Part shown: in pieces, positions 25,608 through 38,651 of the stretch
Position numbering within the stretch: position 1 is the stretch's first letter
Layout of the letters: every line of letters starts with the position of its first letter
NCBI GenBank assembly: GCA_903917565.1
Contig: CAIXBB010000005.1
Coordinates: 118,797-182,796 of the forward strand
Direction of reading: 5' to 3'
Source of the DNA: an uncultured cyanobacterium
GTDB taxonomy: Bacteria > Cyanobacteriota > Cyanobacteriia > PCC-6307 > Cyanobiaceae
DNA: 64,000 nucleotides
Translations under genes and position numbers: made by a program
The notes under the pieces: generated by a model
Databases searched by the model: none
Seen by the model: only the letters and a program-made list of their open reading frames with translations
Told to the model about the DNA's origin: nothing

Positions 25608-28436
25608 GTGCTGCTCGCCGCGTCCCAGCCGATCTGGTCGCTGCCCCTGGAGGATGTCCAGCAGGCCCTGCAGACCACACCCGAGGGTCTGGGCAGGGAA
25701 GAGGCCGAAGGGCGCCTGGCGCGTTTCGGACCCAACCGGCTTCCTCCCGTCAAGCGCCGACCCCTGGCCTTGCGCTTCGTGGATCAGATGGTCCACTTCA
25801 TGGCCCTGCTGTTGTGGACCGCCGGAGGCCTGGCCTTCGCCGCCGGAACCCCCCAGCTGGGCTGGGCCATCTGGGCCGTTGTCCTGATCAATGGCGTCTT
25901 CTCCTTCTGGCAGGAGTTCCACGCGGAGCGGACCCTGGCGGCCCTCACGCGCGCCCTGCCACGGCAGGTGCAGGTGTGGCGCGACCAAAAGCTGTGCTTC
26001 CTGCCGGTGGAGGACCTGGTGGCCGGCGATCGGCTTCTGATTGAGGAGGGCGACAAGGTACCCGCGGATGCCCGGGTGAGCCGGGCCATCGGTCTCTACG
26101 TGGACCTCTCGGTGCTCACCGGCGAGTCCCTGCCGGTGGCGCGGGACAGCGAGCCTCTGCCGGAGGCCAGATCCCTGGCCCCGGTGCCCACCAGCGAGCG
26201 GTCCAATCTGCTGCTGGCCGGCACCACGGTGAGCTCCGGCCGGGGCGAGGCCTTCGTTTATGCCACCGGTGCCGAAACCGAATTCGGCCAGGTGGCCCGG
26301 CTGGCGGCCGCCACCCCGCGCAGCGCCAGCACCCTGGAGCTGCAGGTGAGCCGCATCGTGCGCACCATCACCAGCATCGCCCTGACGACCGGGGGGATCG
26401 CCTTCGGCCTCGATCTGCTGTTCGTGGGCATGACGCCGACAGAAAGTCTAGTGTTCGCCGTGGGGATCATCGTGGCCTTCGTGCCCGAAGGCCTCCTGCC
26501 CCAGGTCACCCTCACCCTGGCGCTCAATGTCAGGCGGATGGCGAAGCGCCAGGCCCTGGTGCGGCGCCTCTCGGCGGTGGAGACCCTGGGCTCGGTGAGC
26601 GTGATCTGCAGCGACAAGACCGGCACCCTCACGGGCAACCGCATGGCCGTGGAAGACCTCTGGCTGGCGGAACCGTCCGAGGGGCTGCGGCGGCTGCTGC
26701 TGCGGGGGGCCGCTCTCTGCTCAAACGCCCGTCTGGAACCCTCCGAAGCTGAATCCACCAAAGCAGCGGAACCCTGGCGGGCCGTGGGGGATCCCACCGA
26801 AACCGGCCTGCTGCTGGCCGCCGCCGCCGCCGGCCTGCTGCCCGAAGAGCAGCAACTGCGTCATCCCCGCCGTCGCGAGATCCCCTTTGACTCCCACCGC
26901 CGCCGCATGACGGTGCTGGTGGACTGGCCGGCAGGGTGCGATGAACTGCCTCTGGCGACCTCAGCACCATCGCCGCCGGCAACCCCAACCCTGGTGATCA
27001 CCAAAGGGGCCCCCCTGGAGGTGCTCGAACACTGCAGCGGCTGGGTCACCCCTGAGGGCAGCGACACACTCGACGCTGTCCGCCGGCGCCAGGTGGTGGT
27101 GGCCAACGACGCCCTTGCGGCCAGGGGGTTCCGGGTGCTGGCTGTGGCGCTGCGGCCGGGCGATGGCAGCCTCGACGCAGAGCCGGCTGAGGAGCTGGAG
27201 GCGGATCAGCTCTTCCTGGGGCTGATCGGGCTCTACGACCCGCCGCGGCCGGAGGTCCCCGACGCGATCCGGCGCTGTCGCGAGGCGGGCATCAAGGTCA
27301 CCATGGTGACCGGTGACTACGGCCTCACGGCCCAGGCGATCGCCCACCAGATCGGCCTGCTCGATGCTCCCCCCACCAGCCCTTCCCATGGAAACCATCA
27401 CCCAGCTGCCGATCCGGTCAGGGTGATCGAAGGGGCCAGCCTCAGCCGCGTCAGCGACGTGCAACTCCGGCAGCTGATCAAGTACCGCCAGCGGCTGGTG
27501 TTCGCCCGCATGGCACCGGAGCAGAAGCTGCGGCTGGTGCAGGCCTATCGCGCCCTGGGGGAGGTGGTGGCGGTCACCGGAGACGGCGTCAACGACGCCC
27601 CTGCCCTGCGCGCCGCCGATGTGGGGGTGGCCATGGGCTGCAGCGGCACCGACGTGGCGCGGGAGGCCGCCGACGTCGTGCTGCTCGACGACAACTTCGC
27701 CACCATCGTGGAGGCCGTTCGCTATGGCCGATCGGTGGTGACGAACATCGGCAAGTTCATCACCTACATCCTGGTGGCGAATGTGTCGGAGGCCGTGCCC
27801 TTCCTGGCAATGGTGGCCCTGCGCATTCCCGCCGCCCTCACGGTGCTGCAGATCCTGGCGGTGGATCTGGGCACCGACATCCTGCCGGCCCTGGGGCTGG
27901 GGGCGGAACCCCCCGAGGCGGGCGTGATGCGGCTGGCTCCCCGACCACGGGATCGGCCGCTGCTGAACCGCGCCGTGATGGTGCGCGCCTACCTGGTGCT
28001 GGGGCTGGTGGAATCCCTGATGGCGATGGGGGGATACCTGCTGGTCTGGAATCACAGCGGTGTCGGCTGGGACGAGCTGCGACGCCTGGCTCCTTCTCTG
28101 GTGCATGGAACGGCGGCCCCCGCCGTCGAAGCCCTTCAGCATCAGGCCACCACCATCGCCTTCTGCCTGATCGTGGCCGGCCAGATGGGGGCCCTGCTCT
28201 CCTGTCGCAGCGACCGTCGACCCGCCTGGGAGATGGTGCGGATCCCCAACCGACTGCTGGCTCTGGGACTGGTGAGCGAGCCGGTGGTGGCCAGCGCCCT
28301 GGTGCTGCTGCCTCCGGTGGCCACCCTGTTCGGCATGGCACCGTTCCCGCTGGCCTGGGTGGGGCCGATGGCCCTGGCTCCGCTGCTGGTGATCCTTGCC
28401 GATGCCCTGCACAAACGCTGGCGATGGGGTCATTGA
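25608..28436 (+). CDS. Cation-transporting P-type ATPase, Na+/K+-ATPase-like (P2)
   Basis: A 942-residue P-type pump. The phosphorylation motif is DKTGTLTGN (Asp338), the actuator motif LTGESLPV, and the hinge GDGVNDAPALR (about 659). Helix 4 reads VPEGLLPQVTLTLALN and helix 6 reads DLGTDILPALGLGAEPP, closer to Na,K/H,K-ATPases than to the SERCA pattern. The transported ion is probably Na+, K+ or Ca2+; Na+ extrusion is a reasonable guess. A cytoplasmic loop at about residues 595-615 is an insertion rich in Pro/Ser/His. The start is GTG 25608. No beta-subunit gene is nearby. Confidence 0.92.
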   Translation: MLLAASQPIWSLPLEDVQQALQTTPEGLGREEAEGRLARFGPNRLPPVKRRPLALRFVDQMVHFMALLLWTAGGLAFAAGTPQLGWAIWAVVLINGVFSFWQEFHAERTLAALTRALPRQVQVWRDQKLCFLPVEDLVAGDRLLIEEGDKVPADARVSRAIGLYVDLSVLTGESLPVARDSEPLPEARSLAPVPTSERSNLLLAGTTVSSGRGEAFVYATGAETEFGQVARLAAATPRSASTLELQVSRIVRTITSIALTTGGIAFGLDLLFVGMTPTESLVFAVGIIVAFVPEGLLPQVTLTLALNVRRMAKRQALVRRLSAVETLGSVSVICSDKTGTLTGNRMAVEDLWLAEPSEGLRRLLLRGAALCSNARLEPSEAESTKAAEPWRAVGDPTETGLLLAAAAAGLLPEEQQLRHPRRREIPFDSHRRRMTVLVDWPAGCDELPLATSAPSPPATPTLVITKGAPLEVLEHCSGWVTPEGSDTLDAVRRRQVVVANDALAARGFRVLAVALRPGDGSLDAEPAEELEADQLFLGLIGLYDPPRPEVPDAIRRCREAGIKVTMVTGDYGLTAQAIAHQIGLLDAPPTSPSHGNHHPAADPVRVIEGASLSRVSDVQLRQLIKYRQRLVFARMAPEQKLRLVQAYRALGEVVAVTGDGVNDAPALRAADVGVAMGCSGTDVAREAADVVLLDDNFATIVEAVRYGRSVVTNIGKFITYILVANVSEAVPFLAMVALRIPAALTVLQILAVDLGTDILPALGLGAEPPEAGVMRLAPRPRDRPLLNRAVMVRAYLVLGLVESLMAMGGYLLVWNHSGVGWDELRRLAPSLVHGTAAPAVEALQHQATTIAFCLIVAGQMGALLSCRSDRRPAWEMVRIPNRLLALGLVSEPVVASALVLLPPVATLFGMAPFPLAWVGPMALAPLLVILADALHKRWRWGH

Positions 28437-28498
28437 GGAAGGCGAAGCTTTGCTAAGGACGGCCAACGCCATCGTGGCCGACCGAGGGGCCTCCATAG

Positions 28499-28534
28499 AA
28501 TGAGTTCAGCAGAAAAGAGAATGAATTCAGCAGA
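28499..28534. repeat. Two direct copies of a 15-bp element upstream of hsp20
   Basis: The element AATGARTTCAGCAGA occurs at 28499-28513 and again at 28520-28534, so the copies are 21 bp apart, two helical turns. They lie in an AT-rich stretch between the P-type ATPase and hsp20 in an otherwise very GC-rich sequence. This phasing is typical of tandem binding sites for a regulator, but the binding protein is unknown. Confidence 0.6.
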
Positions 28535-28547
28535 CAATCCCAAGGGA

Positions 28548-28576
28548 TTGGTTATCCCCTTTTCCATCTCTTTAAT
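28548..28576 (+). promoter_or_regulatory. Candidate sigma-70 promoter for hsp20
   Basis: TTGGTT (28548-28553) and TTTAAT (28571-28576) are separated by 17 bp, matching a vegetative-type promoter. It would start transcription near 28583, giving a leader of only about 24 bases. Both boxes are imperfect matches, so this is a candidate only. Confidence 0.4.
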
Positions 28577-28597
28577 CCTTAGGTTCACTATCAAGGA
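28576..28597 (+). promoter_or_regulatory. Possible RNA-thermometer hairpin over the hsp20 ribosome-binding site
   Basis: TCCTT (28576-28580) can pair with AAGGA (28593-28597), which is the core of the Shine-Dalgarno AAGGAG eight bases before the hsp20 ATG. A UCCU/AGGA pairing of this sort masks the ribosome site of Synechocystis hsp17. The stem here is only five pairs with a 12-base loop, and it would not be transcribed if the candidate promoter at 28548-28576 is the real one, so the two readings compete. Confidence 0.35.
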
Positions 28598-28606
28598 GCA
28601 ACCACC

Positions 28607-29050
28607 ATGGCCCTCATTCGATCGGAAGCCCTCAAGGATGTCGAAGAACTCTTCGACCGTTACACCCGTACCCTGCCGTGGCCGATGGGCCGCGCGACGG
28701 CGGCCACCACCATGAGCGACTGGCACCCCAGGGTCGACATCGCCGAGACCGAAAACTCCTATGAAATCCAGGCCGACATCCCCGGCGTCCGCAAGGAAGA
28801 TCTCAAGGTGAGCGTCGACAACGGCGTGCTCACGGTGCAGGGGGAACGCCAGCAGGAGAAGAAGGAGGACAACGCCCGCATGCATCGGGTCGAGCGGTTC
28901 TACGGCCACTTCTCCCGCAGTTTCACCCTGCCGGAAGATGCCGACACCGCCACCCTGAAGGCCAACGCCAGCGAAGGGCAGCTCACCGTGTCGGTGCCGA
29001 GAAAAGGGCCGGCCCCCAGCAGCGAGCCGATGCAGGTTCCCGTGCAGTGA
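28607..29050 (+). CDS. Small heat-shock protein, Hsp20/alpha-crystallin family
   Basis: A 147-residue ATP-independent holdase chaperone. The alpha-crystallin domain spans about residues 42-135 (PRVDIAETENSYEIQADIPG, GVLTVQGERQQEKKED, FSRSFTLPEDADTATLKANA), ending with the conserved GQLTVSVPRK. The C-terminal IxI/V anchor appears as VPV near the end. The N-terminal arm LIRSEALKDVEELFDRYTRT is typical of the cyanobacterial HspA group. AAGGAG lies eight bases before the ATG. Expression is likely heat-induced, given the leader features described separately. Confidence 0.95.
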   Translation: MALIRSEALKDVEELFDRYTRTLPWPMGRATAATTMSDWHPRVDIAETENSYEIQADIPGVRKEDLKVSVDNGVLTVQGERQQEKKEDNARMHRVERFYGHFSRSFTLPEDADTATLKANASEGQLTVSVPRKGPAPSSEPMQVPVQ

Positions 29051-29079
29051 GCCGGCGGCGCCCCTGCTGAGCGGGGCCA

Positions 29080-30096
29080 TCAGCAGATCCGTGGCAGCAG
29101 TTCCCCACTGAGGGGAATCAGCACTCGCTCGCTGCCGAAGGGGGTGCGCAGCAGCACCCGGCCCAGGGGGGGGCCGGCGGCCACCCTGCCGATCCAGGTC
29201 CCCCCCGCCGGAGCCAGCACCGCCAGGGCCCGCTCCCGATCGGCTTCGGGCACCACCGCCAGGAAGCGTCCCTCGTTGGCCAGGTGCAGCGGATCGAAGC
29301 CGAGCAGCGCGCAGGTGCGCCGCACGGGCTCCACCACCGGCAGACGCTCCTCTTCGATCTGCAACTCCAGTGCGTTGGGGGCCGCCAGTTCCTGCAGGGC
29401 GCTGGCCAGGCCGCCCCGGGTGAGATCCCGCAGGCAGTGGAGCCGCACCCCCGCCGCCAGCAGCGCCTCCACCGCGGGCCACAGGGGCATGCAGTCGCTG
29501 GCCAGGGGGGGCTGCAGATCCAGGCCATGGCGGGCGGCCAGGATTGCCACCCCATGGCGGCCCAGATCGCCGCTCACCAGCAGCTGGTCGCCGGGGACGA
29601 TCGCCAGCGGATCGATCGGATCGTCCACCTGCAGCAGACCGATGCCGCTGGTGTTGAGGAAGGCCCCATCGCCCTTGCCCCGCTCCACCACCTTGGTGTC
29701 GCCGGTGACGATGGTGACCCCGCAGCGCCGGGCCGCGTCCACCAGCGACGCCACGATCCGGCGCAGCAGCGCCATCTCCAGCCCCTCCTCCAGGATCAGG
29801 CCCAGGCTCAGCACCAAAGGCCTCGCGCCTGCCATCGCCAGGTCGTTGGCGGTGCCCGTCACCGCCAGGCTGCCGATGTCACCCCCCTCGAACTCCAGGG
29901 GGTGCACCACGTAGCTGTCGGTGCTGAAGGCCAGGTGCCCGTGGGGCAGGGACAGCCGGGCGGCATCGTGCAGCACCTGGTCGGGGTCGGCGTAGAGGCG
30001 GCGCAGTTCGCCGTCGATCAGCTGCTGCATCAAGGTGCCACCACCGCCATGGGCCAGCTGGATGCGGGGCGTGGCGAGCGGGTCCGGCTCAGCCAC
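29080..30096 (-). CDS. hypE: Hydrogenase maturation factor HypE
   Basis: A 338-residue ATP-dependent dehydratase that converts the carbamoyl group received from HypF on its C-terminal cysteine to the cyanide ligand of the NiFe site. The C-terminus is LPRIC, the conserved tail with the thiocyanate-bearing Cys. Other signatures are LAHGGGGTLMQQLI, STDSYVVHPLEF, GTANDLAMAGARP and GDTKVVERGKGDG. The start GTG 30096 lies eight bases inside hypD, so the two are coupled. It is the last gene of the hyp/nifJ operon and faces hsp20 with about 30 bases between their ends. Confidence 0.95.
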   Translation of the reverse strand: MAEPDPLATPRIQLAHGGGGTLMQQLIDGELRRLYADPDQVLHDAARLSLPHGHLAFSTDSYVVHPLEFEGGDIGSLAVTGTANDLAMAGARPLVLSLGLILEEGLEMALLRRIVASLVDAARRCGVTIVTGDTKVVERGKGDGAFLNTSGIGLLQVDDPIDPLAIVPGDQLLVSGDLGRHGVAILAARHGLDLQPPLASDCMPLWPAVEALLAAGVRLHCLRDLTRGGLASALQELAAPNALELQIEEERLPVVEPVRRTCALLGFDPLHLANEGRFLAVVPEADRERALAVLAPAGGTWIGRVAAGPPLGRVLLRTPFGSERVLIPLSGELLPRIC

Positions 30097-31210
30097 GGCG
30101 GCCGTAGCGGTGGTAGGCCGCGCAGGCCCCCTCCGAGGACACCATCGGCGCCCCCAACGGATGCTCCGGGGTGCAGGCGCCAGCGAAGGCCGGGCAGTCC
30201 ACGGGCCTGGCGCGTCCCTGCAGGATGGAACCACTGATGCAGACGCCCACCGGCTCCACCGCCTCCGCCGGCCCGCCCTGCAGGTCGGCGAAGCGAGCCT
30301 CGGCCTCCAGGCTGCGGAAGGGCGCCCTCAGCCCCAGACCACCGCCGGGGATGACGCCGAAGCCCCGCCAGGGCCGATCAACCGCCTCAAACACCGATTC
30401 CAGCAGGGCCCGGGCGGCCGGATTGCCCTGCTGCCGTACCACCCGGCCGTAGGCATTCGCCACCCGGGCCTCCCCCCGCTCCAGCTGCCGCACGCAGGCC
30501 ACCAGGCCCCGCATCAGATCCAGGGGCTCGAAGCCGCTCACCACCACCGGCACCCGGTGCCGATCCACCAGGTGCTCCAGCTCCGTGGTGCCCATCACGG
30601 CGCACACGTGACCCGCCGCCAGGAACCCCTGCACCTGGTTGCCCTCCGCCGTGAGGATCGCCGCCATGGCCGGGGGCACCCGCACATGGGCCGCCAGCAG
30701 GGAGAGGTTGGCAACGCCTGAGGCCATCCCCTGGCGCACCAGCAGGGCCGTGGCCGGGGCCGTGGTCTCGAAACCCACCGCCAGGAACACCACCTGGCGA
30801 TCCGGGTGGCGCCGGGCCAGGGCGAGGGCCTCCAGGGGGGAGGTGAGCAGGCGCACGTCGCCCCCTGCGGCCCTCACCCCCAGCAGGTCCCCCGGCTCGT
30901 CGCCGCCAGTGGCGCTGCCAGGCACCCGCAGCATGTCGCCGTAGGAGCAGAGGATCACCTCCGGCCGGCGGGCCAGGGTGCGGGCCGCATCGATCGTGGC
31001 GGCGGGGGTGACGCAGACCGGGCAGCCGGGGCCGTGGATGAGCTTCAGCCCGGGGGGGAGCAGCTGGTCGAGCCCCCAGCGCACGATGGCGTGGGTCTGG
31101 CCGCCGCACACCTCCATCAGGGTCCAGGGGCGGGTGGTGATCGCGACCAGCTCGCGGGCCAGCTCCCGCACGGCGGCCACCTCCGCCGTCAGCACCGCTG
31201 GAGCGCTCAC
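30089..31210 (-). CDS. hypD: Hydrogenase maturation factor HypD
   Basis: A 373-residue iron-sulfur scaffold on which, with HypC, the Fe(CN)2CO unit is assembled. Hallmarks are MEVCGGQTHA, IHGPGCPVCVTP, AGHVCAVMGTTELE, and the C-terminal cluster ligands in CISGSILQGR, DCPAFAGAC and SEGACAAYHRY. The GTG start shares bases with the stop of the preceding DHOD-like gene (GTGA overlap). HypC lies further up the same operon, separated by nifJ and the DHOD-like gene, which is an unusual order. Confidence 0.96.
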   Translation of the reverse strand: MSAPAVLTAEVAAVRELARELVAITTRPWTLMEVCGGQTHAIVRWGLDQLLPPGLKLIHGPGCPVCVTPAATIDAARTLARRPEVILCSYGDMLRVPGSATGGDEPGDLLGVRAAGGDVRLLTSPLEALALARRHPDRQVVFLAVGFETTAPATALLVRQGMASGVANLSLLAAHVRVPPAMAAILTAEGNQVQGFLAAGHVCAVMGTTELEHLVDRHRVPVVVSGFEPLDLMRGLVACVRQLERGEARVANAYGRVVRQQGNPAARALLESVFEAVDRPWRGFGVIPGGGLGLRAPFRSLEAEARFADLQGGPAEAVEPVGVCISGSILQGRARPVDCPAFAGACTPEHPLGAPMVSSEGACAAYHRYGRRG

Positions 31211-32237
31211 CAGGGACCGGGGGCCGCGGCGGCCTCGGCGGGGAGGAAGGTCTGGACGGCGCGCATGTACTGGGAGCGCTCGTACTCGCTGGGATCGGGG
31301 CAGCGCTGCTGGCTCATGCAGCCGATCAGCTCCCGGGCGGTGGCGTGCTCGTGCTCCAGCAGCCACTGGCTCAGCTCCTCCTCCAGCCCGGCGAGGCGGC
31401 CGGGCCCGTGGCGCAGCAGGGCCGCCACCACCTGGGTTATGGCGGCACCGGCCATCAGCAGACGCACCACGTCGGTGCCGCGATGCACACCGCCGGTGGC
31501 CGCCAGATCCAGCGGGTGGCGGCCGTGCAGCAGGGCGATCCAGCGCAGGGGCAGCCGCAGATCGTGGGGGGTGCTCAGCAGCAGGTTGGGCCGCACCTCC
31601 AGTTCCTCGATGTCGATGTCGGGCTGGTAGAAGCGGTTGAACAGCACCAGGCCATCGGCCCCGACGGCGGCCAGCCGCTTGGCCATGGCGCTGAAATTGG
31701 TGAAGAAGGGGCTGAGCTTCACCGCCAGGGGCAGCGTCACCTCGGCGCGCACCTCGGCGACGATCTCCAGCACCTGGTTCTCGATCGCCACGCTGGAGAG
31801 GTCCGGATCGGTGGGAACCGCATAGATGTTGAGCTCCAGGGCGCTGGCGCCGGCCGCCTCCAGCCGCCGCGCCGCCTGCACCCACTGGCCGGGGTGGGCG
31901 CCGTTGAGGCTGGCGATCACCGGCACCGACAGGCGGGAGCGGGCCTGCTCAAGGTGGCGCAGGTAGAGGTCGTGGCCGACGTGGAAGATCGAGGGCTCGG
32001 GGAAATAGCTGAGCGCTTCGCCGTAGCTGTCGGCCCCCTGCAGGGTCACCCGGTGCAGCTCCAGCTGGTCGCGCTCGATCTGTTCCTCAAACAGCGAATG
32101 CAGCACCACGGCGGCGGCGCCGGCCTCCTCCAGCCGCAGCAGCTGATCGATGTCCTCACTCAGGGGAGCCGCGGCCCCCACCACCAGCGGGCTGCGCAGC
32201 TCCAGCCCGAGGTAGGTGACGGAAAGATCCGGACGGC

Positions 32238-32241
<4 letters not shown>
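31207..32241 (-). CDS. Dihydroorotate-dehydrogenase-like FMN protein linked to PFOR
   Basis: A 344-residue TIM-barrel flavoprotein of the DHOD-like group often found next to pyruvate:ferredoxin oxidoreductase genes. It starts LSVTYLGLELRSPLVVGAA and has the FMN/phosphate-site pattern LAATGGVHRGTDVVRLLMAG and LAVKLSPFFTNF. Cyanobacteria make UMP with a separate PyrD, so this copy is unlikely to be the biosynthetic enzyme; its electron donor or acceptor is unknown. Its ATG overlaps the nifJ stop and its stop overlaps the hypD start. The C-terminal 60 residues contain CMSQQRCPDPSEYERSQYM, a possible extra metal or cluster site. Confidence 0.9.
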
Positions 32242-35869
<3,628 letters not shown>

Positions 35870-35873
<4 letters not shown>

Positions 35874-36109
35874 GGGGGATCCTCGTCGACGAGGCTGAGG
35901 GCCAGGCCCACATGCACGAGCACTCGATCCCCCACGGCCGCCTCGGGCAGGCAGGCCAGGCTCACCTGCTGACGGACCCCACCGAAATCCACCTCGGCCA
36001 TGCGCCAGAGGCCGTCTTCGGCCGCGGCGTCAGCACCCGGCCGCTCAGGCGCTCCTTCCGGCGGCTGGATCCGGATCGAGAGGATGCGAGCCGGCACGGC
36101 CAGGCACAT
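35870..36109 (-). CDS. hypC: Hydrogenase maturation chaperone HypC
   Basis: A 79-residue chaperone that carries the iron unit with HypD and docks on the large subunit precursor. The N-terminal MCLAVPARI gives the essential Cys2, and the C-terminal GDRVLVHVGLALSLVDED is the conserved tail. An acidic/Pro-Ala insertion (about residues 17-35) lies between the two beta strands. The start ATG 36109 is inside the long 3' end of hypF (65-base overlap) and its stop overlaps the nifJ start. Confidence 0.95.
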
Positions 36110-38651
36110 GGGGAGGGTTCGGCTCGTGGACACTCCACCCGGTTGTAGGTGCGCGCGCCGGATCTGCCCACGGACCGCTCGCCGCCCAGACCTGCCCGAG
36201 GGCCAGGCCGCCGTCGCTGCAGGGCACCACCTCCGGCCAGACCGGCCGCAATCCCCTGGCCCGCAGCGCGGCGATGGCAGCCTCCAGCAGCAGCCGGTTC
36301 TGGAAGCAGCCCCCGCCCAGGGCCACCGGCACGCCACCGCTGGCGGCCCTGGCGGGGGGCGCGATCCAGGCAGCGGCGAGGGCGGCCGTCTCGGCCAGGG
36401 CCGCCGCCAGGGCGTGATGGAACCCGGCGGCGCAGAGCGCCGGCGGCGTGCCGGCGGCGCTCGCCGCCAGCAGCACGTCCAGCAACGGTTCCCAGTCGAG
36501 CCAGCCCAGGCTGGGGCCCCCGGCGGCGACGCCCCCCGCGATGGCCTCGGGCGGCACCAGGGGGAGGGTCCAGCGGGGAGGGTCCAGAGAAGCCGTGGCA
36601 CGGGGCTCCAGAGGAGCCGTGGCGGCGGCCCCCTGCAGACGCAGCCCCCCCTCGCCCTCGTAGCTCTGCACCTGCACCAGCCCCAGCAGGGAGGCGACCG
36701 CATCGAACAGCCGGCCCACGCTGGTGCTCAGGGGGCTGTTGCAGCCGCTAGCGATGGCCTGCAGCAACAGGCGGCGCTCGCCGGCCCCAAAGGCGTCCAG
36801 GCTGCGGCGGGCCCCGGGGTGCTCCAGGGCCCCGGAGCCGGCGGCGGCCAGAAGCCCCAGGGCCGCCCGGCGTGGTTCCGCCAGGGCCCGCTCACCGCCA
36901 GGCAGCGGGAAGGACCTCAGCGCCACCAGTCGCTCGCAGGGGGGGCCGCCGGGCCGGCCCAACAGCAACAACTCCCCTCCCCACAGCTGGGGGCCGCCAT
37001 CGGCGGCAGGGGCAGGGGCGTAGCCGAGCCCATCCCAGGTGAAGGCCAGCAACGGGCCCTCCAGCCCGTGCTCGGCCAGCACGGCCAGGCCGTGGGCCCG
37101 GTGATGCTGCACCGTTCGTTGCGGCCATGGCTGGGCGGCGGCGAGCTGGTGGCTGAGGTAGCCGGGGTGGGCGTCGCAGGCGATCAGCCGCAGCCGCTCG
37201 CCCCAGCGCCGCTCGATCGCCGCCAGACCGTCGGCCAGCCTGGCGAGCATGCGGCCCTCGGCCAGGTCGCCCAGGTGGGGGGCCAGCCACAGCCGTCCCT
37301 CCAGCGCCAGGGCCGGCGCACTCTTGAGATCGCCGCCAAGGGCCACCACGCCATCCGGCGTCCCCCCTGGAGCCGCAGCCAGCACCAGGGGCTCGGGGGC
37401 GTAGCCCCGGGCCCGGCGCAGCAGGGCCGGCCGGCCGTCGATCAGCTGCAGCACCGAATCGTCCAGGGGCCGGGCGATGGCGCGGTCATGCACCAGAAAG
37501 ACATCGGCGATGGGCCCGCCGGCCCCGCCCCCCAGCCGCTCCAGCGCCTCGGCGGGATCGGTGCAGAGCGGCTCGCCGCTGGGGTTGCCGCTGGTGGCCA
37601 CCAGGGGCCGGCCGAAGGCGCGTGCCAGCAGGTGGTGCAACGGCGACGCCGGCAGCATCGCCCCCAGGCACGGGCTGCCCGGGGCCACGCCCGGCAGGGC
37701 ATCGGGAGCCCCCAGGCGGCGCCGCAGCAGCACGATCGGAGCGGCGGGATCCGCCAGGGCCCGCCGCTCCTCGGCGTCGATGCGGCAGATGGGAGCCATG
37801 GCGCCGGCCTCGGCCACCAGCAGGGCGAAGGGTTTGGCGGGCCGCCGCTTGCGCCGCCTCAGCCGCGTCACCGCCTCGGCGTTGGTGGCCTCCACCAGCA
37901 GCTGAAAGCCGCCTACCCCCTGCAGGGCCAGGATCTCCCCGGCGGCGAGACGCTCGCAGCAGGCCCTGATCAGGGCGCCCGTGCCGCCATCGCCAGAACC
38001 GGGACTCGCCATGGGCGCACCGGTCCCATCCCACAGGGCCAGCCGCGGGCCGCACACCGGGCAGGCGATGGTCTCGGCATGGAAGCGGCGATCGGCCGGG
38101 TCCTCGAACTCGCTGCGGCAGGCTGGGCAGAGCGGGAAGGGGGCCAGGGTCGTGTGGGCCCGGGCCCAGGGCTCGGCGGTGGCGATGCTGAAGCGGGGGC
38201 CGCAATCGCAGCAGCTGATGAAGGGGTAGCCGCAGCGGCGATCGGCGGGATCGGCCAGCTCGGCCAGACAGGCGCTGCAGGGAGCCCGATCCGCCACCAG
38301 GGCCGGGGCCACCAGATCGATGCCGTGGGGCTCCGCGGCAGCGGCCATGATCCGAACTCCCGGCGGGAGGGCCCCCGCCGTCCGCGTGGGGGCCGGCAAC
38401 CAGAGGGGATCGAGGGGATCGAGGCGGGCCCGGGGGGGCAGCTGAAGCGGCAGCCGCCGCAGGAACGCTTCCAGGGCAGCGCGTTCCCCCTCCAGCTGCA
38501 GCCGCACCACACCGGGGCCGTTGGCCACCGCACCGGAAAGGCCCAGGTCGCTGGCCAGCCGGTGCACCAGGGGCCGGAAGCCCACCCCCTGCACCACCCC
38601 GCGGCACTCCAGGTGCAGCAGGGCCCGCCCCGCCACCGACGGCCCGCTCAC
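36045..38651 (-). CDS. hypF: Carbamoyltransferase HypF
   Basis: An 868-residue enzyme that makes carbamoyl-adenylate and transfers the carbamoyl group to HypE. Domains in order: acylphosphatase ([16 protein letters not shown]), two zinc-finger pairs (CSACLAEL...CCDCG and CPACRSEFE...CPVCG), a YrdC-like domain ([19 protein letters not shown]), and a Kae1-like domain with [16 protein letters not shown] and [13 protein letters not shown]. The usual end is near [12 protein letters not shown]; here the frame continues about 45 residues through the hypC start, so the protein is longer than typical (about 750-780). The ATG overlaps the hypB stop. Confidence 0.95.
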   Translation of the reverse strand: MSGPSVAGRALLHLECRGVVQGVGFRPLVHRLASDLGLSGAVANGPGVVRLQLEGERAALEAFLRRLPLQLPPRARLDPLDPLWLPAPTRTAGALPPGVRIMAAAAEPHGIDLVAPALVADRAPCSACLAELADPADRRCGYPFISCCDCGPRFSIATAEPWARAHTTLAPFPLCPACRSEFEDPADRRFHAETIACPVCGPRLALWDGTGAPMASPGSGDGGTGALIRACCERLAAGEILALQGVGGFQLLVEATNAEAVTRLRRRKRRPAKPFALLVAEAGAMAPICRIDAEERRALADPAAPIVLLRRRLGAPDALPGVAPGSPCLGAMLPASPLHHLLARAFGRPLVATSGNPSGEPLCTDPAEALERLGGGAGGPIADVFLVHDRAIARPLDDSVLQLIDGRPALLRRARGYAPEPLVLAAAPGGTPDGVVALGGDLKSAPALALEGRLWLAPHLGDLAEGRMLARLADGLAAIERRWGERLRLIACDAHPGYLSHQLAAAQPWPQRTVQHHRAHGLAVLAEHGLEGPLLAFTWDGLGYAPAPAADGGPQLWGGELLLLGRPGGPPCERLVALRSFPLPGGERALAEPRRAALGLLAAAGSGALEHPGARRSLDAFGAGERRLLLQAIASGCNSPLSTSVGRLFDAVASLLGLVQVQSYEGEGGLRLQGAAATAPLEPRATASLDPPRWTLPLVPPEAIAGGVAAGGPSLGWLDWEPLLDVLLAASAAGTPPALCAAGFHHALAAALAETAALAAAWIAPPARAASGGVPVALGGGCFQNRLLLEAAIAALRARGLRPVWPEVVPCSDGGLALGQVWAASGPWADPARAPTTGWSVHEPNPPHVPGRAGSHPLDPDPAAGRSA

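Noticed and set aside
28499..28715. Plus-strand frame starting in the hsp20 leader
   Set aside because: It reads through the leader and the start of hsp20 in another frame and shows no codon preference; the leader is better explained as regulatory DNA.
29051..29079. Hairpin GCCCC...GGGGC between hsp20 and hypE as an intrinsic terminator
   Set aside because: The stem is only five pairs and no T-run follows on either strand.
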